A stretch of 64,000 bases of DNA, taken from assembly GCA_950097015.1 (NCBI GenBank), contig CATNEN010000009.1, positions 1,614,501 to 1,678,500 of the forward strand. Reading direction: 5' to 3'. Below, in pieces: positions 35,301 through 46,301 of this stretch. The translations under genes and the position numbers were made by a program. Every line of letters starts with the position of its first letter. The stretch's first letter is position 1. The DNA comes from Macrostomum hystrix. Lineage: Eukaryota > Platyhelminthes > Macrostomidae. The notes beneath the pieces were generated by a model. That model worked only from the letters and a program-made list of their open reading frames with translations. It did no database searches and was not told the DNA's origin.

Positions 35301-36211
35301 CCTTGGGGGGTCCGAGCAAGCTGCTTGGAGTACTTTTAGCTTGTACTTTTAATTTTATTTTTAATACCGACTGCTCCCCTCACGCAGGTGATGGCCAAGC
35401 TCACGCAGATGCTGTCGGGCTACTCGGAGGCACCGCCCACCGGGCTGGTGCTCTGCGGCGACTTCCTCGGTCCGGCTAGGCGGCACGCGCCAGACAGGCT
35501 GGAGCGCCTGCGCTCAGGCCTGCGGAGACTGCAGGCGTTGATCGGTGAGTGAGACTTGCTGCCCGACCAGTGACCATTCTGGACCTGGCTGCTCAGATGT
35601 TTAAGCACACATTCGAGACTCACTACTCAGTTATTTGAGGACACAATCCCAAACAACCCGCAGACTCGTGCAAGTCAGTGCAGCAGCGGACCACAGTGGT
35701 GCTGGTGCCCGGTCCCAGTGACTCCCCGCTGTCTCCTCTGCTGCCCTACCCGCCCCTGTCTGAGGCTGTGGCTGGCGACCTCGCAACGCAGCAGCAGCGT
35801 GGTAGTGGCCGCATTGTGCTTGGCAGCAACCCTTGCAGGATGCAGTTCTGCACGCAGGAGATTGTGGTGTACAGGCAGCAGCTGTGTGAGAAGCTTTGCC
35901 GACAGGCCCTGAGCTGCCCAGCCGGCTGGGAGGAGCTGACCGGCCACTTCGTGCGCACCGTGCTGTCCCAGGGCCACCTGTCGCCGCTGCCGCTGCACGT
36001 GTCACCTGTTTTGTGGGGCCTGGACCCGGCCCTGCGGCTCTGCCCTCTGCCTGACCTGCTGGTTCTAGCAGACTCGGCTTGTCGGCATTTCCAGCTGCGC
36101 CATGCTGACTGCCTGTGCGTGAATCCCGGCTGCTTCAAGGACTCTGGCTTCAGCTTCCACGTGTACCTGCCCAGGCGCAGGGAGGTGCAGTCTAGCTGCA
36201 TTGCTGGCTGA
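32301..36211 (+). CDS. POLE2: DNA polymerase epsilon subunit 2 (B subunit)
   Basis: Non-catalytic B-family subunit of the leading-strand replicative polymerase in the nucleus. Five exons: 32301-32452, 33051-33506, 34595-34934, 35388-35544 and 35664-36211; sum 1653 nt, 550 aa (human protein is about 527). The N-terminal helical domain (LRSQLGRAFRLHGLSL) is followed by an OB-fold region (HWFLEDPTGVMSIDAS, FGGPSATC) and the calcineurin-like phosphoesterase fold. Typical signatures include VFVSDVWLDDPE, LVLCGDFLG, VVLVPGPSDSP, GSNPCRMQFCTQEIVVYRQ, VRTVLSQGHLSPLPLHV and a C-terminal CVNPGCF. As in other B subunits, the phosphoesterase is expected to be inactive. Intron 3 reads with a GC donor (GAG|GCGAGT). 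ATG 32301 is chosen; ATG 32310 is an alternative nine bases later. The polyA signal is at 36414-36419. Confidence 0.93.
32469..33014 (+). repeat. 35-bp minisatellite in POLE2 intron 1
   Basis: About 15 units of 35 bp, each with ACAATGAATCATTTGCCATT and GCCCTCCAGCCACTC, occupying almost all of the intron 32453-33050. Each unit contains an acceptor-like CCCTCCAG. Confidence 0.96.
33487..33607 (+). repeat. 49-bp tandem repeat covering the exon 2 splice donor
   Basis: The sequence containing the last bases of POLE2 exon 2 and its donor (TGGGCATGCTGACTCGGTGAG) occurs at 33491, 33540 and 33589, period 49. The first two copies are nearly identical over the full unit. Three equivalent donors (CG|GTGAG) are therefore present. 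Confidence 0.93.
33676..34480. repeat. Fold-back element with ~320-bp inverted arms in POLE2 intron 2
   Basis: Left arm about 33676-34000, right arm about 34145-34480 in reverse. Matching blocks in order: AACTTTT, GAGCGTCGAGATATTCAATG, AAGGTCAGATTTTTCC, AGAGCTA, CCCGAATGTG, GGTCACGCAC, GGAGCTGCTGGACC and TTCAACAAG. The spacer (34006-34140) contains a GGTGACTGATTGGTTGACAG stretch similar to 7095-7145. Confidence 0.82.
35128..35245 (-). repeat. tRNA-derived SINE, copy in POLE2 intron 3
   Basis: Minus orientation. The B-box-like AGGGTTTGATTCCC and the tail AATTTGTGTCCTTTAGCAAG match the SINE at 50485, and TTCACCCAGCTGTTAAA matches the one at 4915. The A-box part is degraded. A second B-box-like motif (GAGTTCGAATCC) follows at about 35255-35272. 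Confidence 0.65.
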
Positions 36212-36524
36212 GCAGCTATACTCACTATCACTGATTATTGTGCTCAGAATGTCAACGCACCCTCAGAACCGCGTGTTCTCAAATTGTTTCCAATATGCAT
36301 TTCGTCCTCTGCTAGCCTGTAGGCCAATCTGTGCAATTTAAATCCTGCATTTCTTTTTACACCCTCCTTGGCAAAGCTGTACTCAGCTGGAAATAGCAAA
36401 TCATGAACTCTGAAATAAACCCTTGAAACTGTGCACTCTACTTGTAGCTAGTATTTTGCTAATCTTCTGCCAAGTGAACTTGCCATGTTTGTCTACAGTT
36501 TTTACTTTTGTTATTATTTGCAGG

Positions 36525-36810
36525 AGGGCTGCGGGCAGTGGCACATCATTTGGTGACACCAGACCCGCAGCCAGCGAGGAGGCAATTCTGCCCATTCCGC
36601 TGACTCCTGAGCACACACGCACGCAGATGTGTGCAAGCACACGCTCACACAGGTGTGAATATCTGCCCTGAATTTCTCATGATCAGGCAGTGTACACTCA
36701 CTGTGCCTTGCAGGTTGGCCCTCAATGGCGTAAATTGCAGGACAAGCCAACAAGCCTTCTCCCCGCGGCTGCGCCCTAAATGAATGTGGCTTGATTGCAG
36801 GGCCTGGGCG
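36525..36810 (+). repeat. Dispersed ~280-bp element, copy 4
   Basis: The best-preserved copy. Blocks in order: GGGCTGCGGGCAGTGGCACA, TTTGGTGACACCAGACC, CGAGGAGGCAATTCTGCCC, GCTGACTCCTGAGCACACAC, GCTCACACAGGTGTGAA, TCAGGCAGTGTACACTCACT, GTTGGCCCTC and AATGAATGTGGCTTGATTG. Confidence 0.75.
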
Positions 36811-37845
36811 AGATCACCAGTTGAAGAGTTTTGTTTGTTGATCAGACACACGAAACTCCACTTCTAGACAATGGGGAACAATTGCCTAGGAATTTATAAC
36901 AGTCACGTGACACTTACTGCAATTGCTTCTTATTACTAAGTAGTTTGTAGTCTTCTGGGTCCCTGTAGTCCGGTAGTTCTCCTTCTCCTTGTTCTGGTCG
37001 ACCGTGAGGTTTCGAGTCTGTGTTTCCTGAGTCTTTGTAGTCTTGTCTTCTTTTGTCTTCCTGGCAGCTGCTTGAGTTCGTCTGTTGGCCAATAAATGAC
37101 GAGAGCGAATCAGATGAATTGTCGGTTTCCTCGAGCTCGGAATTCACAATAGAAACGTGCGCCCTAGTGAACAATTGAGATCTCTCTTGTATATCTCTAA
37201 TGACGTCCTCCTGAAGGGCGTCTTCTTCGTTACCTCCGAAAGATAACGGATAACTCAAATCAAATCAATCAATAATGCTCTAGGAATGTATCCTAGGAAA
37301 CAAGGAGGCCTTTCTCAAATGTATCGACGATGTGTGGCTCTCGTAAACTTAGTTCAGTTCAACAACGATTGCTAGCAATAAGTAACTCAGTTTAGTGAAG
37401 CGTTTACCACTTGTCAGAGATGAGTCCTCTTCTTCGTAAAGCTGTTTTGAAGTCCGGTAGACCGCTCCGAGTCTGAATTTTCAGCTCGGATTTTCGCTTG
37501 TATTTAAAGTAAAATTTTGGGGAAAAACCAGTTCTACTACCGGGTGTTGACTTAGGTCACAAATATTTGTTTAGAGAGTCATGATTGTGAGTTTTACCAT
37601 ATTTGGAATATTGTGTAAATACAGATGCAGAAACCGATGAGTCATAATTGTTCGTTTTACCATATTTGGAATTCAAGAAAATACAGCTGTCGAGAACCGG
37701 TTCTCCGGTTTCATGTCACATGACTTGTTTCTAAAAATAGCGCAAGACTCATTCCTAAAAATAGATTAAACGCTCTATCTAAGGTTTCCTTGTGATATTA
37801 CTTTAAGTAGCGCGTTTAAGCAAATGGAAATTTTACTACTCTCTA

Positions 37846-37925
37846 CAGGGTGTCAGCATTGGTGACTGGGGTGTCAGCATTGGTGACTGGGGTGTCAGCA
37901 TTGGTGACTGGGTGTCAGCATTGGC
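37846..37925 (-). repeat. Short minisatellite, inverted relative to the 40.05-kb array
   Basis: About four units of GGTGTCAGCATTGGTGACTG. This is the reverse complement of the CAGTCACCAATGCTGACACC unit that forms the array at 40053-40620, on the other side of the acid phosphatase gene. Confidence 0.95.
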
Positions 37926-38229
37926 ACTAACTTGTGCATGCAGCGAGGCGTGAATTTGTCATTTTGTCTGGATGATTAAAATAAGTTATTAATCTGCTCC
38001 TTAGTCATCTAAAATAGAATAAGTCAGATCTTCAAGCAGACCAGTTTAATTTAAAGCAAAATGCAAACACATGACAGCGAATGCACACTTACACAATATA
38101 AACCATTCACTGGAAGCCGAACTAAAATGCAAAAGAACAATCAGAGTCAAGGTGCATGTATGCAAAAGAGATCATGCAACAGTCCCGAGCAGTTTGCACG
38201 TCTCGCATGAGACTACTGACAGTAGAATG

Positions 38230-39980
38230 TCAGGCGCAGCGGCCGTGTGGCCCGACCAGCAAGCCTGCCAATGCGGCAGTCAGCAGTGGCCCCAGAAGGG
38301 CGGCGCACGAGTACCAGCTCTCCAGCTGCTCAGACAGACTGACAGCTGCGCCGCCGCCGCACATCGCTCGCCCGCTGTCCGCCCAGACGCCGCGGCTGCG
38401 CATGCGGGCCTCCAAGTCGGGCAGCAGGCAGGGCGCCGGGCAGAAGGGAATTCCCAGCCGGCTGGCCGGCAGGTCGGAGGAGTTTTTGTACAGCAGGCGC
38501 AGCTCGCCGCTGGCCCGCAGCTCGGCCACAATGCAGGCTGCCATCGGGGGCTGCAGCCCGTTGAACACTTGGAAAGCGTGCAGCAGAGCAGCCACGGTGC
38601 TGTCGTGAGCTGAGTACAGCTGCACCTGCTGCAAAGGTAATGAAAGCAATTGCAGGAGGGGTGCGGGCCCCTTAGTGACACTAGACCCCCAGCCGGCGAG
38701 GAGGCAATTCTGCCCATTTCGCTGACTCATGAGCACACGCATGCGGATACTGTACGCAGGCACACGCTCACACAGGTGTGTACATCTGCCCTGACTTGCT
38801 AATCATCAGGCAGTGAAGGCAGGCACTTCACTGTACCTTCGTGGTTGGCCCATAAGGGGGTACATTTTATGACAGGGCTCCAAGCCTTTGAGGCAACATG
38901 AATGTGGCCTCTCCTCGGAATCAAGCTCAGGGACCTTGGCGCGAGGGGCAAACGCGTTAACCGCTGAATTCACTCGCAGGCTGAGCCAACAACAGGGATG
39001 TTCAGCAAATGTTCTCACACTATGAGAATCGGTTTGAGCACACTCTAGAAGAAATCCCTGCGCACCTACCTTGTTGCTGCGGCCCTGAAGGCGCAGCCGC
39101 ATGTCGCCCAGCAGGGTGGCCACCAGCAGGCTGGCCCTGGCTGAGTGCAGGCTGCGCTCCTCGAACATCCACACAAACTTGCGCCGCTTCAGCTCACGCA
39201 GGCCGGCCAGCACGCTCTCGTTGGCCCAGGCGGGCAGAGCCAAGCCCATGCGCTGCCAGGAGCTGACACTGTCGTGCACTTTCCACAACTGGCTGACTGG
39301 GCTGGAGGCTCCAGGCAGAGGCCAGCCGGTGTGGTGCCGGCACAGCCGAGCCAGCCAGTCGAACTCGCGCGCAGCCGCGGCGAACGGGCCGGCGGGCCGG
39401 GCCCGGAATCGGCGCCAACCCCGCTCGTAGGCAGCGCACGGAGAGGACATCTTCAGCAGCTGATCGATGTCTTTGGGCTTCGAGTGGATCTGCGGCAGGA
39501 CGGAGAATATTGAAGGGGATCTATAAGCCTTCTCCTAGCTGCTTAGGGTTGTCGAAACACCAAAACTCGACTCACAGGTGCTGGGAAACAGGCGGGCAGG
39601 CTGGAGTCGCGACCGCGACACTGGTCCGGAAACATGCCAGCCAGCAGAGCCTGGGCGCTCATCAGGGTCCGGTCTGTGTCCGTGCTGCGGGCTCGCATAC
39701 TACTGACGTTGAATCGGCTCGGCAGCCAGTTGCCATAGTGACCGCGCAGCCAGGAGCCCAGCTGGAAGAGCTGCCGGACTCCGCTGTCGAGCAGCTGGGC
39801 CCGGCCTACTCGGTCCAGGACGGCCTGGTGCGGATCCACGGGCAGCGAGCGCATGGCACTGCGATCACCGTGTCTGAACAGAAGCGCCACCTGCAGCAGC
39901 TCACCGGCATCCCCAGCCGCCTGGCAGGTGTGGATACAGCTGGCCGCTGCAGACAGCAGCAGCAACGACAGATACAGCAT
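38230..39980 (-). CDS. Histidine acid phosphatase (prostatic/lysosomal type), membrane-anchored
   Basis: Hydrolyses phosphomonoesters at acid pH in the lysosome or at the cell surface. Minus-strand exons 39980-39576, 39489-39070 and 38628-38230 give 407 aa; the third exon start could also be 38625. ATG 39980 has an in-frame stop two codons upstream. Signal peptide MLYLSLLLLSAAASC, then the catalytic motif LLFRHGDRS (about residues 33-41, nucleophilic His plus Arg), SMRARSTDTDRT (second phosphate-binding Arg), substrate-side residues in exon 2, and the proton-donor motif YSAHDST at the start of exon 3. The protein ends in a hydrophobic stretch (ALLGPLLTAALAGLLVG) with a short basic tail, as in lysosomal acid phosphatase. 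All key residues are present, so it is probably active. The gene sits between inverted minisatellite arrays. Confidence 0.9.
38640..38905 (+). repeat. Dispersed ~280-bp element, copy 5
   Basis: Lies in the intron between acid phosphatase exons 2 and 3. It carries the same blocks as copy 4 (GGGTGCGGGCCC, GTGACACTAGACCCCCAGCC, GAGGAGGCAATTCTGCCC, CTCACACAGGTGTGTACATC and GGTTGGCCCATAA). Confidence 0.75.
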
Positions 39981-40052
39981 GCTTCACAACAGGCCAGCTG
40001 CATTGATAGCATGGATTGCTCAGTCGATCGGGATTTGAAATTTTCTGACACA

Positions 40053-40620
40053 CCAGTACCAATGCAGACACCCAGTCACCAATGCTGACACCCAGTCACC
40101 AGTGCTAACACCCCAGTCATTAATGCTGACACCCAGTCACCAATGCTGACACCCCAGTCATCAATGCTGACACCCCAGTCACCAATGCTGACACCCAGTC
40201 ATCAATGCTGACACCCCAGTCACCAGTGCTGACACCCAGTCACCAATGCTGACACCCCAGTCACTAATGCTGACACCCCAGTCATTAATGCTGACACCCA
40301 GTCACCAATGCTGATACCCAGTCACAAATGCTGACACCCAGTCACCAATGCTGACACCCAGTCACCAATGCTGACACCTAGTCACCAATGCTGACACCCA
40401 GTCACCAATGCTGACACCCCAGTCACCAATGCTGACACCCAGTCACCAATGCTGACACCCAGTCACCAATGCTGACACCCCAGTCACCAATGCTGACACC
40501 CCAGTCACCAATGCTGACACCCAGTCACCAATGCTGACACCCCAGTCACCAATGCTGACACCCCAGTCACCAATGCTGACACCCAGTCACCAATGCTGAC
40601 ATCGTGGCCAATGCTGACAC
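40053..40620 (+). repeat. 20/21-bp minisatellite (CACCAATGCTGACACCCAGT)n
   Basis: About 27 units alternating between CACCCAGT and CACCCCAGT forms, starting about 75 bases upstream of the acid phosphatase ATG. Confidence 0.97.
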
Positions 40621-41181
40621 GCTGCACACAGAACAAACGGGCTGATTCTCTCTTGAAGAATCTCACTCGTCAAGAGACGAGCTGGTGAATGCATAGTGGC
40701 TGGTGTAAGCAGTGACAAGCACTGGAAATCACGGTCTGAAAAAGCTCACGTCATTGTGTGTACTTGCCTGATGAATTGCGACGAGCCTAATTACTGTTTG
40801 AAGCAGGTAAATGTTGGCTTGTACAAGATTTATTGATCCACGGCAACCAGGGCTGCTTGTCCCACCTGGTGTATAGAGTGTGTTCTTATGCGCTTAACTT
40901 TTGAATTCGGCCATAGACATCTCGACCTCCTGAAGATATGAGCTGAAGTTACGATGACTACTCAATTGTCAAAAAGATTCGGTTTGTTGCTAGAGAGCGT
41001 CTATAAAATCCCATAAAAGCTGTCGCAGTGTTATTAGATTTCCAAATCACTGCAGTGACATTCTAGGCGTTGACCTCTGGCTCCAACTCTGCAGACTCGA
41101 AACTTCCTGCACTGTTCCTATCACATAGGGATCACACACACATACACACACACAGGCACACACACATAGCAGCAATGAAAC
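40621..41181. other. Intergenic gap with a (CA)n microsatellite
   Basis: No gene seen. A CA-rich microsatellite lies at about 41135-41168. Confidence 0.5.
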
Positions 41182-41865
41182 CTAACTAGAATTAATATTG
41201 TCAAGAATGATATAGTCCTTGCACAAGCATGCGTCGTCACGACGATCACCTAGGTGAAAGTAATCCTCACAATGTTGGTCTCGCCGTTGGCCTCGAATCA
41301 CCATGCGCTTAGAAGCCGGCGGTTGGCAGGCTTCGACAGTAAGCTCCGTCTCGGACTCGGAACCCTCGGACACTGTTTCCGCACCTGAAGACAGAAGCGA
41401 TGTCCCTGATGTCACCGCTAATAATGGCGCTCTGAATCTTCTGCCGAGTAGTTGACTGGGTAATATACTGTTCCAACGCCTTGGCAATAGAGTGACCGAT
41501 GACGGCCGGGCGATATCACCGCGTTCGATGCCCGCCTCATGCAACTGTGTTGCACAAGCCTTGTGAAGACTGTGATTTGTATACCGCGTGGTGTTGTTCG
41601 GACGAACTTCAGAAACGATGTCCTTCACGAGGTTGGAAAGCAGATTTTTCCCAACCGGTTGCACTGTGTACCAAGCCTTTCCATTGGTTGGAAACCAGTT
41701 TTTATTGCCGGATAGAAACAGAGCAGAGGCGCACTTGGCAGGACAGGGGTGTTCGGGTTTCCATTTAGTTTCGGGCACACTGACCCCGAACCCGGAACCC
41801 GACCCGGACTTAAAACCCGACCCGACCCCGAAGTTTACCCGACCATCTCCTGGACTTGGAGTCAT
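41182..41865 (-). pseudogene. Crypton-type tyrosine recombinase relic
   Basis: A minus-strand open frame whose middle part (NWFPTNGKAWYTVQPVGKN, then RYTNHSLHKACATQLHEAG) matches the C-terminal recombinase domain found in Cryptons and in ZMYM-type host proteins. The HxxR catalytic motif is altered to NHSLHKA (Arg replaced by His). The remainder is not alignable and the N-terminal half is missing. It is related to, but diverged from, the better-preserved copy at 51.3-54.4 kb. Confidence 0.65.
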
Positions 41866-42800
41866 GGTTGAGGACAGTATGCTTGTCTTAAAATACCAGT
41901 ATTCCGCCTTTTCCTCTTTATACTTTTCAATTGTTAACTCTTCTGCCCACTATGACTACACTACTCAACTCCTCAGTCGTACTTATGATTTTGATAAGCA
42001 TCTAAAAGATCAGGTAGGTCAGGTAGACTCTGACCTACCTGACTGTGTTCATATTTATCTGCTCTTATAGCCTCAGACATGCTGCTAGTCAGTAGTCAGC
42101 AACAGTGTAGCCCTAGCCCCGCATACATAAATTATAAGCTAAGGCTAAAAGCAGGGCTAAGGCTAGAGCTTATATGCTAGAAAAATAAACCGCAAAAAGC
42201 TTTAATGAATGGATGACAGTAAACGAACCTGCTATATAGAGAATAGATAATCATTAATATGATTTGCTCTGTTTAGTAAAGGTCTACAAGTTCTCTGTTA
42301 GCCTGGATGTGGGATTACCTACTTAACTAGCTGGCTAGGTAAAAATAAAACATAATTAAAGACATAAGACATAATGCAGTTTAGACTTTAGATATATAGG
42401 TCATTCCTTTCACTATGGAATATTATAATGCAGGGCCGAAAATTCGTAGAATGATGTATTTACATTAGAATGATTACTGGATCACGATTATTAAGTCATT
42501 CCTTAGTGCAGTGCATTATGCGTACGCCAGTTAGTTCACGAGGTAATTTTTTAAATTGGCGCGATTCTGAAAGACGCTTTATCACATAATAAGGCAATAC
42601 TAATTAATTAAAACTGAAACAAAATTAAAAAATCCGGAAACCCCGAACCCGGTGCTAAAACCCGACCCGGAAACCCGAACCCGAACACCCTACGCCGAAC
42701 CTCGAACCCGACCGGGACACCTACCCCCGAACCCCGAACCCGGTACCAAAACCCGACCCGAAACCCGACCCGACCCCGAACCCCGAACACCCCTAGGCAG
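41770..42800 (+). repeat. Two CCCGAACC-rich simple-sequence clusters
   Basis: Irregular (ACCCGA)n-like sequence at about 41775-41845 and 42635-42800. Both contain TAAAACCCGACCC, with 790 bp of A/T-rich sequence between them. The second is followed directly by the 16-bp array. Confidence 0.7.
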
Positions 42801-42840
42801 GACGAACACAAACATATTTCAGGTACAGGCAGACTACACA

Positions 42841-44243
42841 TTTCTAACAGCTTCAATATCTAACAGCTTTAATATCTAACAGCTTCAATATCTAACAGCT
42901 TCAATATCTAACAGCTCCAATATCTAACAGCTTCAATATCTAACAGCTTCAATATCTAACTACTCCAATATCTAACAGCTTCAATATCTAGCAGCTTCAA
43001 TATCTAACAGCTTCAATATCTAACAGCTCCAATATCTAACAGCTTCAATATCTAACAGCTTCAATATCTAACAGCTCCAATATCTAACAGCTCCAATATC
43101 TAACAGCTTCAATATCTAGCAGCTTCAATATCTAACAGCTTCAATATCTAGCAGCTTCAATATCTAACAGCTCCAATATCTAACAGCTCCAATATCTAAC
43201 AGCTTCAATATCTAACAGCTTCAATATCTAACAGCTCCAATATCTAACAGCTTCAATATCTAACAGCTTCAATATCTAACAGCTCCAATATCTAACTGCT
43301 CCAATATCTAACAGCTTCAATATCTAGCAGCTTCAATATCTAACAGCTTCAATATCTAACTACTCCAATATCTAACAGCTTCAATATCTAGCAGCTTCAA
43401 TATCTAACAGCTTCAATATCTAACAGCTTCAATATCTAACAGCTTCAATATCTAACAGCTTCAATATCTAACAGCTTCAATATCTAACAGCTCCAATATC
43501 TAACAGCTCCAATATCTAACAGCTTCAATATCTAACAGCTTCAATATCTAACAGCTCCAATATCTAACAGCTTGAATATCTAACAGCTCCAATATCTAAC
43601 AGCTCCAATATCTAACTGCTCCAATATCTAACTGCTCCAATATCTAACAGCTTCAATGTCTAGCAGCTTCAATATCTAACAGCTTCAATATCTAACAGCT
43701 TCAATATCTAACAGCTTCAATATCTAACAGCTTCAATATCTAACAGCTTCAATATCTAGCAGCTTCAATATCTAGCAGCTTCAATATCTAGCAGCTTCAA
43801 TATCTAGCAGTTTCAATATCTAACAGCTTCAATATCTAACAGATTCAATATCTAACAGCTTCAATATCTAACAGCTTCAATATCTAACAGCTTCAATATC
43901 TAGCAGCTTCAATATCTAGCAGCTTCAATATCTAGCAGCTTCAATATCTAGCAGTTTCAATATCTAACAGCTTCAATATCTAACAGATTCAATATCTAAC
44001 AGCTTCAATATCTAACAGCTTCAATATCTAACAGCTTCAATATCTAACAGCTTCAATATCTAACAGCTTCAATATCTAACAGCTTCAATATCTAGCAGCT
44101 TCAATATCTAGCAGCTTCAATATCTAGCAGCTTCAATATCTAGCAGTTTCAATATCTAACAGCTTCAATATCTAACAGATTCAATATCTAACAGCTTCAA
44201 TATCTAACAGCTTCAATATCTAACAGCTTCAATATCTAACAGC
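42841..44243 (+). repeat. 16-bp minisatellite (TCTAACAGCTTCAATA)n
   Basis: About 87 units with AACAGCTCC, TAGCAG and AACTACTCC variants. A block of about 130 bp (several TAGCAG units, then GCAGTTTC and AACAGATTC variants) recurs near 43760, 43910 and 44095, showing larger-scale duplication. Confidence 0.97.
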
Positions 44244-44285
44244 CCTGTCGCCGCTGCTCCCTCAATGGATTTCGACCTACCTGCC

Positions 44286-44782
44286 TCACCTGCTGGGGAA
44301 ATCCCTGGGGTAGGGTAAGAATGAGAATCTCTGGGGTAGGGGAAGAATGGGAATCCCTGGGGTAGGGGAAGAATGGGAATCCCTGGGGTAGGGGAAGAAT
44401 GGGAATCCCTGGGGTAGGGGAAGAATGGGAATCTCTGGTGTAGGTAGAAGAATGGGAATCCTTGGGGGAGGGGAAGAATGGGAATCCCTGGGGTAGGGGA
44501 AGAATGGGAATCCCTGGGGTAGGTAGAAGAATGGGAATCCTTGGGGGAGCGGAAGAATGGGAATCCCTGGGGTAGGGGAAGAATGGGAATCCCTGGGGTA
44601 GGGGAAGAATGGGAATCCCTGGGGTAGGGGAAGAATGGGAATCTCTGGTGTAGGTAGAAGAATGGGAATCCTTGGGGGAGGGGAAGAATGAGAATCTCTG
44701 GTGTAGGTAGAAGAATGGGAATCCTTGGGGGAGCGGAAGAATGGGAATCCCTGGGGTAGGGGAAGAATGGGAATCCCTACTG
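44286..44782 (+). repeat. 26-bp minisatellite (GGGGAAGAATGGGAATCCCTGGGGTA)n
   Basis: Units of 26 bp mixed with longer units carrying GGTGTAGGTAGAAG. Each unit contains GGGAATCCC, a short palindrome. Confidence 0.96.
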
Positions 44783-46301
44783 CTCACGACGAAACTGCTC
44801 ATGATCCTCTTCGTTTTCTAAATATATTTTTATGCGTTTTGTTTTATTGAGTGACGACCAAAAGTCAATTGCTCAGGGAATACTGTATTTCAATATTCCT
44901 AACATGGTGATAATTGCTTGCTTCGCAATGAACAACTTCAATTGTCCGTTCCAGATATTTAATCGGGATTCATAAGACAAAATGAAAGATGAACAAAATG
45001 TAAAAGGTGTGCGAATGTTTCTGAACAGATGAATAAAGTTCCCCAGTAGGGTGGCTCAATTAGCAACACAAGCATTGGCACAGTTCTTTACTTCTGCTGA
45101 CCTCCCCGCCTGTTGCCTTCGCTCTGCCACCGCTTTTCATCTCCAGCCGGGCCTCCAGGAGGGCCCATTGTTATTCTGGCTTCTTCTCTGTAAATGCGGC
45201 TTTGTATTTTTAGTTGCGTTTTCATTTTATTAATTAATTTTCCACATCATGCGTGTCTCTTTTTAACTTCTTTGTTCCAGGTTTTCAAATAATTTTATAA
45301 GACATCTGACAGCCAGTCAGCCTATAGCGGTCCGGACAATGGGCTGCTTCTCCTAACACAATGAAAACTGCCGCAGAAAGGGCTGTTCACTGTCCATAGT
45401 AACAGACAAATAAGCCACATACAATGGCTGGCTGGCTGGCAAGCCTCTCATTGTTTGTTGCCTACATCATCCAATCCTTGTCTCGTTTCAGCTTACTAGT
45501 ACGGGCTCTCAATATATGTAAAGGCTTGTGGCCGCATCTTTGAATATGAATCGTGTGATGTACCTGGCACATGCTGTGATGTTTGGGGTGAGCAGTGAGG
45601 GCGCGGGCAGTAGGGGCATTGGCTTGTATCTTCAACAAGTATCTGCAGCGCTGACAGAACAAGGTCATCAGAAAGTGAGGACCACACAAGGGACGGCAGT
45701 CACAATGCTGCCCAGGAACCGGAGAAGACTGGCTGTGCGGCACCTCTCTTTCATGGATCCCCGTTTCCATGGTGACAGGTTGCAGAGCGTTTGCTCATCC
45801 CGCCTTTCAGACAACAACTCTGTACTTTACATTGCTAAGCATAATGGAATGGCAGCCAGGCCTCTCCTCAGGTTCATTTGTTCCCTCTTTCCCGCTCCCA
45901 GAACGCAGCCCAGAGCAAAATGCTGTGTGACTCAATGGTCTTCTAAGCTGACAGGCAACCCACTCTCCTATTCACATCGGGCTATTGTCCTTGGGCGGCA
46001 AGGATTCTTCCAACCGGTTTCCCGCTCTTCTGTATGCGTCTGTTGTGTTCCCTAGACAACCGCTCCTCAGCCACCTCAATCCTCTGCCTGCATCCGATTA
46101 CAATGTCCCCACTCTGTTTCCAGTTTATTATTTACCTTGACGACCGCTCCCCAGCCACCCCTTCACCAACTGTTCGCCCACCCCGCCCATACCCCCCGGC
46201 ATCCGTGGGAGAGAGGTACCGCGTAGCCAGTTTTATCCGGTTCCTGGGCAGATTGTGATTGCTGTGATTGTGATACCTTGTTTTGTCAGCGCTTCATGTC
46301 C
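44783..46301. other. Unassigned region between arrays
   Basis: 1.5 kb without a recognisable gene. A 175-codon plus-strand open frame (45528-46055) has no family resemblance, signal peptide or splice context that I can see. Confidence 0.45.

Larger units (their letters stand above)
36212..38229. other. Intergenic region between POLE2 and the acid phosphatase gene
   Basis: This holds the POLE2 3' UTR, one dispersed-element copy, a minus-strand open frame at 37258-36914 (Glu/Ser/Asp-rich, unrecognised, probably fortuitous), a 59-bp near-duplication (GAGTCATGATTGTGAG at 37576 and its partner at about 37635) and the small minisatellite at 37846. Confidence 0.5.

Noticed and set aside
36914-37258. 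114-codon minus-strand Glu/Ser/Asp-rich frame
   Set aside because: No homology recognised and no supporting splice or polyA signals; it could be real but cannot be supported.
41770-42800. Interstitial telomere-like repeats (CCCGAA-rich)
   Set aside because: The unit is irregular and does not match a known animal telomere repeat.
45528-46055. 175-codon plus-strand open frame
   Set aside because: No recognisable domain, and composition is like the surrounding non-coding sequence; minus-strand frames of similar quality overlap it.
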